A program made the translations under genes and the position numbers. A stretch of 64,000 nucleotides of DNA from the NCBI GenBank assembly GCA_947586185.1, contig CANPXN010000005.1:28903-92902 (forward strand). Reading direction: 5' to 3'. The stretch is from an uncultured Clostridia bacterium (lineage in GTDB: Bacteria > Bacillota > Clostridia > Oscillospirales > Ruminococcaceae). Positions 32,477 through 40,681 of the stretch are shown piece after piece; positions within the stretch are counted from its first letter, which is position 1; every line of letters begins with the position of its first letter. Under the pieces are notes generated by a model. That model worked only from the letters and a program-made list of their open reading frames with translations, was not told the DNA's origin and did no database searches.

Positions 32477-34822
32477 TTAATATTTATATATGCTGTATGA
32501 AACCTGACAAACTACTCCATCCACATAGCTGAATGAAAGATTATTCAAATCTGAATTTGAATCAGTTATCGTAATGCTTCCCAAGTCGATAGATTCATCA
32601 AGCTTAGCACCGAAAGCTTGTGCAACTTCCTCAATGTTGCTGCCGATACCGAAACCGTTTACCTTAAAATCAGCCTTAGGAGCTGCGCCTGTTCCATTGC
32701 TGTACACTACGATACCGCATGTCGTGCAGTCCTTAATATCCGCTGCTGTATCACTCTGATTTCCGGCGATAACAGAAAATGAGTAATCGTCAGATGTAAG
32801 ATATTCAGTAAAATTCGGCTCAATCTTGCCAACATCGCTTGTATTTACGAGATCAAATATTCCGTCGATTTTGCATGGAAGCTTAACAGTCTTTCCGTTA
32901 TATACGGTTTCGAGCTTATTGAAATCGTACTCTACCTCTTCCCTGCCGTAACCGAAATCATCCTCATCCGGCACATTGGTTAAGTCATCATCTAAATCGC
33001 CATCTAAATCATCATTGAAATCGTCATCAAAATCGTCAAAATCATCAGTATCGTCATATCCCGGAGCCTGAACGCCGTTCATCTCACTGAGCAAACCGTT
33101 AATCAGATCATCACTCATGCCAAAAGCAGAACCAATATTCTTCACAAAATCATCAAGCTTTGCGCTTTCAAGATATTTCTGAAGCTCTGCGCCGTCAGCT
33201 GTAAAGTTATAAATCGTTGCGCTTTCAGGGTCTATGCTTGAAACAGAAGTCTTGTCAGATTCTTTCCATGAAATAGTAACTGCCGCATACTTTGTATCTT
33301 CAACAGTTATATCAGTTGATACAGACTGCTGCTTGCCGTCTGAATCGAGCTTCAAAGTAAAACCGCCCAGATCAAAGGCTGAAAGGTCAATAGTAAATTC
33401 GCCCTTGCAATAGCCCTTATCCTCGTTTACGACCTCATAATCCTTAAAGTTAACTGTAAATGCTGTCTCATCAGTAGATGTAAGAGCCGGCTCTCCGTCC
33501 TCGTCAGCTGTAACGCCGCCGAGTTCATAATCGGATTCGGCTGTATCAACAGCATCCTTAATATCCTCGCCAATAACCTTTACAGTAATATCACCCGAAT
33601 ACTTATCTCCGTTTTCAGCAGCATTGACAACAGCGCTTATGCCCTCGCCTTCAGCTACAAAATTGATCTCGCATGAAACGTCCTTGCCGTCCTTAACGTT
33701 TAAATAGCCTATCTCTTCGCCTTCAAGCTCGGCAATATCAAGCATTCTTCCCTGGATTACGCCCTTTGAGTCAACATATGTAATAAGTGTTGCAAAGGTC
33801 TTTCCGCCTTCGATGGAACCTACATCGCTGAGCTGACCAAGAAGCTCATCAACAGCCTTCTTGTATTCGTCCTCTGTGGAGAGTCCGAACTTTTCAACAA
33901 GCTTTATAATTGTCTTATCGCTTTTAGCTTCCTTTAAAACGTCCTCGGCGATCGCCTGAGCAACGCCTGTATCAATATAGGCATAAAGCGCATTGTATTC
34001 GGTTTCAAGTCCGCCTGCTTCGCACTTTTCGCCTTTCTTCAATTCAACGTCGGACATGTTCTCAAAAACGATTTTTGAGTATTTTGTAAGCAGCTCATTA
34101 AGCTCCTTTTCTGAAAGGTATTCTTCCAGTGAATAAGGATTCTTCGTGATAGCCTTGAGTGACTCCATCATGCTGTACATTGGATTATCAGCAGTTATCT
34201 GTGCGTCCTGTGTTGCTTTATCCATGATGTCGCTGAGATTTACTTTTATAACGCCGTCTGAAAGTTCAGGAACCTTATAATAATATGCTCCGTCCTCGAA
34301 TCTTCCAAGCATATCGAGGGTAGCAAGAGCCTTATCGTCAGCGTTTACAGACATAACTGCAGAAGCTGAATCTTTATCCTGACCGGAAACAAATTTTATT
34401 GAAACATTTTTCGGAACAGTAAACGGAACGCCTGCGCCTGATGGATCAGTCATTCCTGAAAGAAGACTGTCAATAGTGTCCTTTTCAAGGTCTGCTTTAA
34501 GCTCCATTTCAACGCCCTGAGGCTTTAACATCTTACCATATGCCTCTGAAACAGAGTCGATAGTATCGCTCATGTTTTCTTCTTCAACCCAGAGATAATA
34601 ATCCTCAGGGTCATTAAGCTGCATCTTAACTGCATTCTTTACAGTCGGTACAAAATTGTAAGCAGCTGCGCTTCCTGCCGCAAGAACAGCAAGGATAATA
34701 ACTATAATAAGTACTATCGGCTTCTTTTTCTTTACCGCAGTTTCAACGCCGGAAATAACCTCTGCACCTGAAACATCAGGCTGCTGAGATAATGATTCAA
34801 AATTCTCATTGTTCTCTGACAT
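32477..34822 (-). CDS. Large single-pass membrane protein with acidic tail
   Basis: 781 residues from the ATG seven bases after GGAGG; an ATG 15 bases further upstream overlaps that site. Cytosolic N-terminus about 36 residues, KKKK stop-transfer signal, one membrane helix (PIVLIIVIILAVLAAGSAAA), then a long extracellular region of repeated alpha/beta character. Around residues 588-622 an Asp-rich run (DDTDDFDDFDDDF) could bind calcium. The final domain after NKLETVYNGKTVKLPCKI resembles the C-terminus of the lipoproteins at 47176. No family recognised; probably a surface protein. Confidence 0.8.
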   Translation of the reverse strand: MSENNENFESLSQQPDVSGAEVISGVETAVKKKKPIVLIIVIILAVLAAGSAAAYNFVPTVKNAVKMQLNDPEDYYLWVEEENMSDTIDSVSEAYGKMLKPQGVEMELKADLEKDTIDSLLSGMTDPSGAGVPFTVPKNVSIKFVSGQDKDSASAVMSVNADDKALATLDMLGRFEDGAYYYKVPELSDGVIKVNLSDIMDKATQDAQITADNPMYSMMESLKAITKNPYSLEEYLSEKELNELLTKYSKIVFENMSDVELKKGEKCEAGGLETEYNALYAYIDTGVAQAIAEDVLKEAKSDKTIIKLVEKFGLSTEDEYKKAVDELLGQLSDVGSIEGGKTFATLITYVDSKGVIQGRMLDIAELEGEEIGYLNVKDGKDVSCEINFVAEGEGISAVVNAAENGDKYSGDITVKVIGEDIKDAVDTAESDYELGGVTADEDGEPALTSTDETAFTVNFKDYEVVNEDKGYCKGEFTIDLSAFDLGGFTLKLDSDGKQQSVSTDITVEDTKYAAVTISWKESDKTSVSSIDPESATIYNFTADGAELQKYLESAKLDDFVKNIGSAFGMSDDLINGLLSEMNGVQAPGYDDTDDFDDFDDDFNDDLDGDLDDDLTNVPDEDDFGYGREEVEYDFNKLETVYNGKTVKLPCKIDGIFDLVNTSDVGKIEPNFTEYLTSDDYSFSVIAGNQSDTAADIKDCTTCGIVVYSNGTGAAPKADFKVNGFGIGSNIEEVAQAFGAKLDESIDLGSITITDSNSDLNNLSFSYVDGVVCQVSYSIYKY

Positions 34823-35085
34823 AAATTTTCCTCCCATATAATCTTCTTTTCATTAAAAATAAGCAAAGTTAATGTAAGCTATATTAAACATGTTAACAAA
34901 TTTAAACGTTAAAGTCAATACGAATCCCGAATTTTTGTATGTTTGTATATAAAATGCGTTATTTTCATCCGCTTTTTAATTGATTTTAATTGTTCCAAAG
35001 CGGTATATTGCCTGAAGCAGCGGTTATAATATAACTGTTCTCAGATTAAGACAGAGAATAATTATTTCAGAAAGGCTGATATAAA

Positions 35086-35268
35086 ATGGAAACAAAGAAG
35101 AAGAATTCTAACATCCACTGCACAGTTAAGCAGTGCCAGCACAACTGCGTAAACGAGGACTACTGCTCACTCGATATGATCAAGGTCGGCACTCATGAAG
35201 CTGATCCTACAGTTCCGGAATGTACGGACTGCAACTCATTTGAAAGACGCACAGGCTGCTGCGGCTAA
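35086..35268 (+). CDS. DUF1540 cysteine-rich protein
   Basis: 60 residues with nine cysteines in the DUF1540 pattern (IHCTVKQCQHNCVNEDYCSL, then PECTDCNSFE). The family is common in Clostridia and is thought to bind metal. No partner gene is evident. Preceded by 263 bases with no other feature recognised beyond a likely AT-rich promoter. Confidence 0.85.
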   Translation: METKKKNSNIHCTVKQCQHNCVNEDYCSLDMIKVGTHEADPTVPECTDCNSFERRTGCCG

Positions 35269-35356
35269 AATCGTAAAGGGAGATATTTTCTCCCTTTCAT
35301 ACATATGAATAGTATAGAAACAATGTACGTTTTATGTAAAATAAAAGTCAAGTGCA

Positions 35357-35385
35357 TTGACATTCTTGTCAGAAGACAGTATAAT
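35357..35385 (+). promoter_or_regulatory. Promoter with TGACA-TGTCA dyad (first DUF4190 gene)
   Basis: TTGACA (35357-35362), 17-base spacer, TATAAT (35380-35385). The dyad TGACA-TTCT-TGTCA starts inside the -35 box, suggesting an operator. The same arrangement recurs at 35821. Confidence 0.75.
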
Positions 35386-35431
35386 TATATCATAAAACCA
35401 AATAAAAATACATATTAAAGTGGTAAGACTA

Positions 35432-35740
35432 ATGGACGAAATGAATCAAATTCAAAATCAGGACGAAAACACCCCTCATAAAAGCGGCGGCTCAGGCCTT
35501 TCCATTGCTTCAATGGTGCTCGGCATTATTTCACTGCTCACTATCTGCTTTATAAACTATTGCCTTGTGCTCGGAATAAGCGGAATTATTTTTGGCGGCG
35601 TAAGCATATACCGGAAAAATCAGGGTAAGGGCTTTGCCATTGCCGGCATCGTTTGCAGCAGCATTGCTATTGCCGGCAGTGTTATACTTACGGCTGTTGT
35701 ATTATATGGTATCCACCAGTTCCACGTCTTTTGGGAGTGA
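35432..35740 (+). CDS. DUF4190-type membrane protein
   Basis: 102 residues from ATG 35432 (MDEMNQIQNQ); a GTG at 35420 is in frame but less likely because the paralogue at 35956 starts at the equivalent ATG. A short polar N-terminus, two membrane helices (SIASMVLGIISLLTIC and AIAGIVCSSIAIAGSVILTA) linked by a glycine-rich loop ending in KGFAIAG, typical of DUF4190. Function unknown. First of three related genes in tandem. Confidence 0.85.
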   Translation: MDEMNQIQNQDENTPHKSGGSGLSIASMVLGIISLLTICFINYCLVLGISGIIFGGVSIYRKNQGKGFAIAGIVCSSIAIAGSVILTAVVLYGIHQFHVFWE

Positions 35741-35820
35741 AAAATATTCCCCACCTTTCATACATATAAATAGTATAGAAAAAACGCATGTTTTTTGTGT
35801 AAAATGCGAGTGATAAAGCA

Positions 35821-35849
35821 TTGACATTTTTGTCAAAAAATTGTATAAT
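35821..35849 (+). promoter_or_regulatory. Promoter with TTGACA-TGTCAA dyad (second DUF4190 gene)
   Basis: TTGACA (35821-35826), 17-base spacer, TATAAT (35844-35849). Perfect dyad TTGACA-TTTT-TGTCAA over the -35 box. The upstream 60 bases are also similar to those before 35357. Confidence 0.75.
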
Positions 35850-35955
35850 TATGTTATTATAGTCGCTTTTCGACTGCAACACGCTTTTTATTCAGAACAC
35901 AGAACATATCTGTGAACTGATTTAAAGAAAAATACATATCAAAGGGGTTAGACTA

Positions 35956-36264
35956 ATGGACGAAATGAATCAGATGCAGAATCAGGGCGGAAACGACATG
36001 CCTCCTCAGAACGGCGGTTCAGGTCTTGGCGTTGCTTCAATGGTACTTGGTATTATTTCACTGGTACTTTTCTGCATTCCTTACGTTTGTATTCCGGGTG
36101 GAATAATCAGTATTGTTCTCGGCGGTGTTAACATCGGAAAGAACAAGCCTGGCAAAGGAATGGCTATTGCCGGCGTTGTATGCAGTATCATTGCTATCGC
36201 TGTTTACATTATCCTTACAATTATAGGCGCTTCCATTCTCGACGAAATGGGTATTGATTACTGA
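35956..36264 (+). CDS. DUF4190-type membrane protein, second copy
   Basis: 102 residues, clear paralogue of the 35432 product (MDEMNQMQNQ start, GLGVASMVLGIISLV and KGMAIAGVVCSIIAIAVYII helices). It lies six bases before the DUF2752 gene, so the two are probably co-translated. Function unknown. Confidence 0.88.
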   Translation: MDEMNQMQNQGGNDMPPQNGGSGLGVASMVLGIISLVLFCIPYVCIPGGIISIVLGGVNIGKNKPGKGMAIAGVVCSIIAIAVYIILTIIGASILDEMGIDY

Positions 36265-36269
36265 TTTTC

Positions 36270-36656
36270 ATGAGGAAAAAATTTCTTGTTATTGCCGGTC
36301 CTCCTGTGTTGGGGCTGGCAATAATTATTTTTAAGGAGACTCTTACAAAAATAATATTAAAGCTCTCCTCCTGTCCTATTTATGTCACTACCGGAATCTA
36401 CTGTCCCGGCTGCGGAAATTCAAGAAGCCTTAGAGCGCTTATGCACGGGCATGTTCTTCTTTCACTGAGAAATAACATTACGATCCCCATACTTGCATTG
36501 TTATTGCTTCTTCTGTACATAGAATTTGTTTCTTCGGCATTCGGGAAAAACATTCGTCTTATTCCCCGGAAACCGGCGTTCTGGATATGCTTCGGCGTTT
36601 TTATGACAGTTTATTACATAATCAGAAATTTTATACCCCAAATCGCTCCGGTTTAG
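36270..36656 (+). CDS. DUF2752 membrane protein
   Basis: 128 residues with three membrane helices and the DUF2752 signature CPGCGNSRSLRALMHGH between helices 1 and 2. The paired cysteines may bind metal. Function unknown. It follows the second DUF4190 gene directly. Confidence 0.85.
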   Translation: MRKKFLVIAGPPVLGLAIIIFKETLTKIILKLSSCPIYVTTGIYCPGCGNSRSLRALMHGHVLLSLRNNITIPILALLLLLLYIEFVSSAFGKNIRLIPRKPAFWICFGVFMTVYYIIRNFIPQIAPV

Positions 36657-36657
36657 C

Positions 36658-36686
36658 TTGACTTTATTCCCCACGACCAGTATAAT
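36658..36686 (+). promoter_or_regulatory. Promoter of the proline-rich DUF4190 gene
   Basis: TTGACT (36658-36663), 17-base spacer, TATAAT (36681-36686). No dyad, unlike the two sister promoters. Confidence 0.7.
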
Positions 36687-36730
36687 TAGCATAGGGTATA
36701 TTTTAAACATTAAAAAAAGGAGATACATAT

Positions 36731-37567
36731 ATGGAATTTGATAAAACAGAAAACACTCAGAACACAACACCTCCGAATCCTGAAAATCAGTCCGGCTCTG
36801 CTCAGCCTCAGCAGACGCAAAATCCCTATATGAGCAGTATGCCGGGAATAGAATCTAAGCCTACGCCGCCACCTGCTCCATCACCTTCCTCGTCATCCGC
36901 TCCGTCACCTTCCCCGTCATCCGCTCCGTCACCTTCTCCGTCATCCGCTCCATCACCTTCCTCGTCATCCACTCCGTCACCTTCCCCATCATCTACTTCG
37001 TCACCTTATTCATCACCTGCTCCTACACCTAACCCTGAGCAAAACATGAACAGGCAGTACAATCCGAATATGCAGCAGGGGCAGAATCCTTATACAAATC
37101 CGGGTCAGCAGTATGGTCAGCCATATCAGAATCCATATAATCGAGGATATAACCCAAATACGGGTCAGCCTAACTACAATCCCCAATATATGCAGAATCA
37201 GTATCAGAACTATGGAAACCCTTACCCTTATAACAACGGTTATAACATGCAGCCTGAAAAGAAAAGCTCCGGACTTTCTATCGCTTCAATGGTTCTGGGA
37301 ATTATCTGTCTTGTGACTTCCTGCTACTTCATTATATCAATACCATGCGCTATACTGGGACTTATCTTCGGAATCGTTGCGAAAAGCAAAGGCTCCGGCG
37401 GTCAGGGTATGGCTTTGGCAGGAATCATAACATCGTCGATTGGTTTGCTCTTTACTATATTATTTATAATTTACGCTATCTCAATAGGAGAAGCAAGCAG
37501 ATCGTACTTAACAAATCATCGAGGCTTTTCACAGCATGCAGCAATGTTGATAAAAAGATTTTTTTAA
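36731..37567 (+). CDS. Proline/serine-rich DUF4190 membrane protein
   Basis: 278 residues. The N-terminal 175 residues are low-complexity: Pro/Ser repeats (SPSPSSAPSPSPSS, encoded by 24-bp tandem units near 36880-37010), then Asn/Tyr/Gln-rich sequence. A C-terminal DUF4190 pair of helices follows (LSIASMVLGIICLV and MALAGIITSSIGLLF). The last 20 residues differ from the paralogues. The long disordered tail suggests a scaffold or surface role. Third in a tandem family. Confidence 0.82.
   Translation: MEFDKTENTQNTTPPNPENQSGSAQPQQTQNPYMSSMPGIESKPTPPPAPSPSSSSAPSPSPSSAPSPSPSSAPSPSSSSTPSPSPSSTSSPYSSPAPTPNPEQNMNRQYNPNMQQGQNPYTNPGQQYGQPYQNPYNRGYNPNTGQPNYNPQYMQNQYQNYGNPYPYNNGYNMQPEKKSSGLSIASMVLGIICLVTSCYFIISIPCAILGLIFGIVAKSKGSGGQGMALAGIITSSIGLLFTILFIIYAISIGEASRSYLTNHRGFSQHAAMLIKRFF
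36880..37010 (+). repeat. 24-bp tandem repeats encoding Ser-Pro-rich segment
   Basis: Repeated units of the type CCGTCATCCGCTCCGTCACC encode PSSAPSP. The copies are similar enough for slippage and length variation between strains. Confidence 0.75.
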
Positions 37568-37571
37568 CTAG

Positions 37572-37602
37572 TTAAAAGGGAGGCTTAACGCCTCCCTTTT
37601 TT
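37572..37602 (+). terminator. Terminator between convergent genes
   Basis: AAAAGGGAGGC/GCCTCCCTTTT stem with flanking T-runs on both strands; it serves the 36731 gene and overlaps the end of the deacetylase gene. Confidence 0.85.
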
Positions 37603-38341
37603 ATAATACAAATCCTTTACTTCTCAGGCTGTCTATTGCATCCCCCAGCACCTGTGCATTTGTAGCCGAAACCGAATGGAGCAAATATATGCCGCCGCTG
37701 TGTCCGGCTCCGGAAATTCTTTCAAGAGCCTCTCCGGGTTCAGGCTGTGCATCGGTTTTCCAGTCAACATAGGCAAAACTCCAGAATAGGGTCTTATAGC
37801 CCAACTCCTTCGTTACCGCAAGGGACTGTTCGGAATATTCTCCGCATGGAGGTCTGAAATACTGCATCTCATAGCCGTACTTATCTAAAATGAAGTTGTG
37901 AAGGCTCATTATTTCTTCTTCTATTTCAGAATCCGAAAGCTCAGGAATTGACGCATGGGTCATACCATGGTTTCCTATAACGTGTCCTTCGTCTATCATT
38001 CTCTGTACAAGCTTATCTTCTTTTTTGGCGTAATCCCCCGTAAGGAAGAATATCGCCTTTACATTCTTTTCTTTAAGCGTATCAAGTATAGGCGCAGTGT
38101 ATCCGTTTTCATAGCCCTGATCAAAGGTCAGGATTATTCTGTTTTCCTCGCTTGTCAGCGCATAGGCGTCGTACTGTCTGTTCGCATTGTTAAAATCAGC
38201 AGCTCCTGTAGGACAGTTTCCGCTGTCAACGGCTGTTCCCTGTCCGTATCCCTTTTTTTCACAGGAATATGCCCCCGCATTCATGCTGAAGCTTACAGAA
38301 CAAAAAAGTACAGCCGCAAAAATTATGCTTTTTATTTTCAT
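37601..38341 (-). CDS. Polysaccharide deacetylase, PdaA-like
   Basis: 246 residues: a signal peptide (to about 24) and a NodB deacetylase domain. Metal and catalytic motifs: TFDQGYENGY (catalytic Asp), HVIGNHGMTH (zinc His residues), RPPCGEYS and LLHSVS. The TFD-x-GYENG form is typical of PdaA, which makes muramic delta-lactam in spore cortex. A cell-wall substrate is therefore likely, but other peptidoglycan or xylan deacetylation is possible. Confidence 0.85.
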   Translation of the reverse strand: MKIKSIIFAAVLFCSVSFSMNAGAYSCEKKGYGQGTAVDSGNCPTGAADFNNANRQYDAYALTSEENRIILTFDQGYENGYTAPILDTLKEKNVKAIFFLTGDYAKKEDKLVQRMIDEGHVIGNHGMTHASIPELSDSEIEEEIMSLHNFILDKYGYEMQYFRPPCGEYSEQSLAVTKELGYKTLFWSFAYVDWKTDAQPEPGEALERISGAGHSGGIYLLHSVSATNAQVLGDAIDSLRSKGFVL

Positions 38342-38430
38342 TGCGCCACCTCTGCCGGATTTTCTCCGGCACTAATATTATGGCTCCTCAAACAAAAATT
38401 ACGCCCGGAACATTCTGAAAAAATCTGAGC

Positions 38431-38462
38431 CGGCATAAGGAAACGCATTCCCCATACCGGCC
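38431..38462 (-). terminator. Possible terminator of the ireB gene
   Basis: GCCGG/CCGGC arms around a 22-base loop after the ireB stop; weak. Confidence 0.3.
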
Positions 38463-38485
38463 CATATCAGAGCATGTAAAAGCTT

Positions 38486-38731
38486 TTAATCGTCAAGATA
38501 GGATTTAACCAGAACCTGAAGAAGCTCATCACGGTCAATGTGACGTATTATGCTTCTCGCATTGTTGTATGTGGTTATGTATGTCGGATCCTCTGAAAGA
38601 ATATAACCTACTATTTGATTTATAGGATTGTAGCCCTTCTGGATCAAAGCGTCGTATACAATCGTAAGATTTCTTTTAAGCTCAATCTCCTTTTCATCGT
38701 TAACAGAAAAAGTCATTGTTTTATCACACAT
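38486..38731 (-). CDS. ireB: IreB-family regulatory phosphoprotein (DUF965)
   Basis: 81 residues, complete IreB/UPF0297 length, with [32 protein letters not shown] core and [15 protein letters not shown] near the middle. In enterococci IreB is phosphorylated on threonines by the PASTA kinase IreK and limits intrinsic cephalosporin resistance. It usually neighbours ruvX and alaS; here it is alone. Confidence 0.92.
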   Translation of the reverse strand: MCDKTMTFSVNDEKEIELKRNLTIVYDALIQKGYNPINQIVGYILSEDPTYITTYNNARSIIRHIDRDELLQVLVKSYLDD

Positions 38732-38922
38732 TGCACTCAGCTCCTTTCTTTATATTTTATATTATAACCTAATTTTCGTCATTTAACAAGTGATTTAAAA
38801 ATTTTTATCCGTTTTGTAATACTTTCGCATTTATATTTTATATAAAATGTACATACAATATTCCTGAAAACTACGCTTATACAAAAAATTTCAGAAAATT
38901 TAAAAAAATTTTTCTTTACCTA

Positions 38923-38951
38923 TTGACAATGGCTGTACTATGGTGTATAAT
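38923..38951 (+). promoter_or_regulatory. Promoter of the ABC exporter operon
   Basis: TTGACA (38923-38928), 17-base spacer, TATAAT (38946-38951). The left arm of the long inverted repeat abuts the -10 box. Confidence 0.85.
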
Positions 38952-38985
38952 ACAATTCGTAAGGTGTTCTAATCACCATAGTACA
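38934..38985 (+). promoter_or_regulatory. Widely spaced 12-bp inverted repeat at the exporter promoter
   Basis: TGTACTATGGTG (38934-38945) and CACCATAGTACA (38974-38985) are perfect reverse complements 28 bases apart, one in the spacer and one downstream of the start site. The TGTACTA/TAGTACA halves recall YtrA-type GntR operators common at ABC exporters. The regulator gene is not in the window. Confidence 0.65.
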
Positions 38986-39017
38986 CATAACACAAATAAA
39001 ACAGAGGAGATGATCAA

Positions 39018-39737
39018 ATGGCTGCATTTTTTAAACGCATGAACCGTGGACTTGTTCTCGGCGGTATCGTTCTTATTGGCTTTATAATTTTCGTTATAGC
39101 CGATACGGCAGCGTTCAAAAAAAACAAACCAGAAATCAAAAATGCCGTAACTGAATATGTTGACTCTTTAGGTGAGCTTGCGGTAACTCCACAGGAGCTT
39201 CAAAGTATCGACATAACAAAACTCACAAACGCCCAGTCAACGGAGATCGACAACAAGATCGAAAAAAACGTAAATCAGTACTGGACCTATGAGGGAGATG
39301 ACGACGGAAATTATTACGGCTTCAACAAAAGCGAATACCGTTCTTCACTGGATCTGCTTAAAGAGAAAGATACGGATTCCGAAACCAAGGACGGCATAGG
39401 CTATGTTACAAAGTGGACTCCGGAAATCAACTGGAACCAAAGCAGCATTTCCAAAAACGGTCCGGACGGCGTAAAGGTTTCCCTTGAATGCCAGATAGTT
39501 GCGGATTATGTGGGAAACCCGTACATTTTAAGTCCGGCTCTGCCATCCACCCCTAACGACATGGATTACAGCGGTGAGGCGCTTTCTTTGAACAATGCCA
39601 AAAAACAGATTGAAATTAACGGCAGCTATACTATCTATATGAAAAAGGAAAGCGGCAAGTGGAAGCTTACCTATGCCGACAGCTGGGGCTGGAACACACA
39701 GATCCATACTATAGAAGACGGAGGGGATGAAGCATGA
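39018..39737 (+). CDS. Membrane-anchored accessory protein of ABC exporter
   Basis: 239 residues, no family recognised. One N-terminal membrane anchor (GLVLGGIVLIGFIIFVIADT) and an extracytoplasmic domain with a closing beta-rich part (SYTIYMKKESGKWKLTYADSWG), like NTF2-like folds in exporter partners. It overlaps the ATPase gene by four bases (ATGA), so the three genes form an operon. Confidence 0.8.
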   Translation: MAAFFKRMNRGLVLGGIVLIGFIIFVIADTAAFKKNKPEIKNAVTEYVDSLGELAVTPQELQSIDITKLTNAQSTEIDNKIEKNVNQYWTYEGDDDGNYYGFNKSEYRSSLDLLKEKDTDSETKDGIGYVTKWTPEINWNQSSISKNGPDGVKVSLECQIVADYVGNPYILSPALPSTPNDMDYSGEALSLNNAKKQIEINGSYTIYMKKESGKWKLTYADSWGWNTQIHTIEDGGDEA

Positions 39738-40681
39738 CGCCTGCATTAAAAATTGAACACCTGAATAAAAACTTCGGCAAAAGACAGATACTTCATGACA
39801 TATGCTTTGAAACATATCCCGGCGAGGTCTTCGGATTTTTAGGTCCTAACGGCGCAGGAAAAACTACTACCATTAAAATAGCCGTTGGTCTTTTAAGGCT
39901 TGAGAGCGGCGATATCCAGATCGGCGGAACAAGCGTTAACAAGAACTTTGAAAAGGCAATGGCGCAAATCGGCGGAATCGTTGAAAATCCTGAGCTTTAC
40001 AAGCATCTTACAGGACTTCAGAATCTCAGGCAGTATGCCCGTATGAGAGGCGGAGTCGATGAAAAGCGCATTCAGGAGGTTGTCGAGATAGTCGGCCTTA
40101 AAAACCGCATAAACGACAAGGTAAGCAAATACTCCCTTGGTATGCGTCAGCGTCTTGGCGTTGCTCAGGCGATACTCCATAAGCCTAAGCTGCTGATCCT
40201 TGATGAGCCTACAAACGGTCTTGACCCTGCCGGAATCAAGGAGCTTCGTGACATTCTCAAAAACTTAGCTCACAAGGAAAACATATGCGTTATCGTTTCA
40301 AGCCACCTTATGTCAGAAATGGAGCTTATGTGCGACAGAGTAGGCATTATTGTAAACGGAAAGCTTATAAGTGTTCACAGCGTTGAGGAGATGATCTCAT
40401 CCTCAAACGGCAAAAAACAGCAGTACATAATAAACGTTTCTGACTGCGATAAGGCGCTGGAGGCTCTGGACTTTATAGAGCCTGCCGACAAGCTTATCTG
40501 CGACGACGAGCATATAGGAGTTTTCCTCAGCAGGGATCATATCAAAGACGAGCTTTATGATATAACAGCAAGGATCGTAACAAGGGGTATAAAGCTTGGA
40601 ACCGTTTCACCGGTTGAAAATAAAAAGCTTGAGGATGTCTTCATTGAGCTTACAAAGTCAGGGGGTAATCAGATTGGGTAA
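39734..40681 (+). CDS. ABC exporter ATP-binding protein
   Basis: 315 residues. Walker A GPNGAGKTT, Q-loop around IGGIVENPELYKHLTG, signature KYSLGMRQRLGVAQ, Walker B KLLILDEPTNGLDPAG and the switch His in VSSHLMSE. It belongs to the CcmA/NatA-like group that pairs with ABC-2-type permeases (bacitracin or lantibiotic efflux, Na+ export). Substrate cannot be told. It overlaps the permease gene by eight bases. Confidence 0.93.
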   Translation: MTPALKIEHLNKNFGKRQILHDICFETYPGEVFGFLGPNGAGKTTTIKIAVGLLRLESGDIQIGGTSVNKNFEKAMAQIGGIVENPELYKHLTGLQNLRQYARMRGGVDEKRIQEVVEIVGLKNRINDKVSKYSLGMRQRLGVAQAILHKPKLLILDEPTNGLDPAGIKELRDILKNLAHKENICVIVSSHLMSEMELMCDRVGIIVNGKLISVHSVEEMISSSNGKKQQYIINVSDCDKALEALDFIEPADKLICDDEHIGVFLSRDHIKDELYDITARIVTRGIKLGTVSPVENKKLEDVFIELTKSGGNQIG

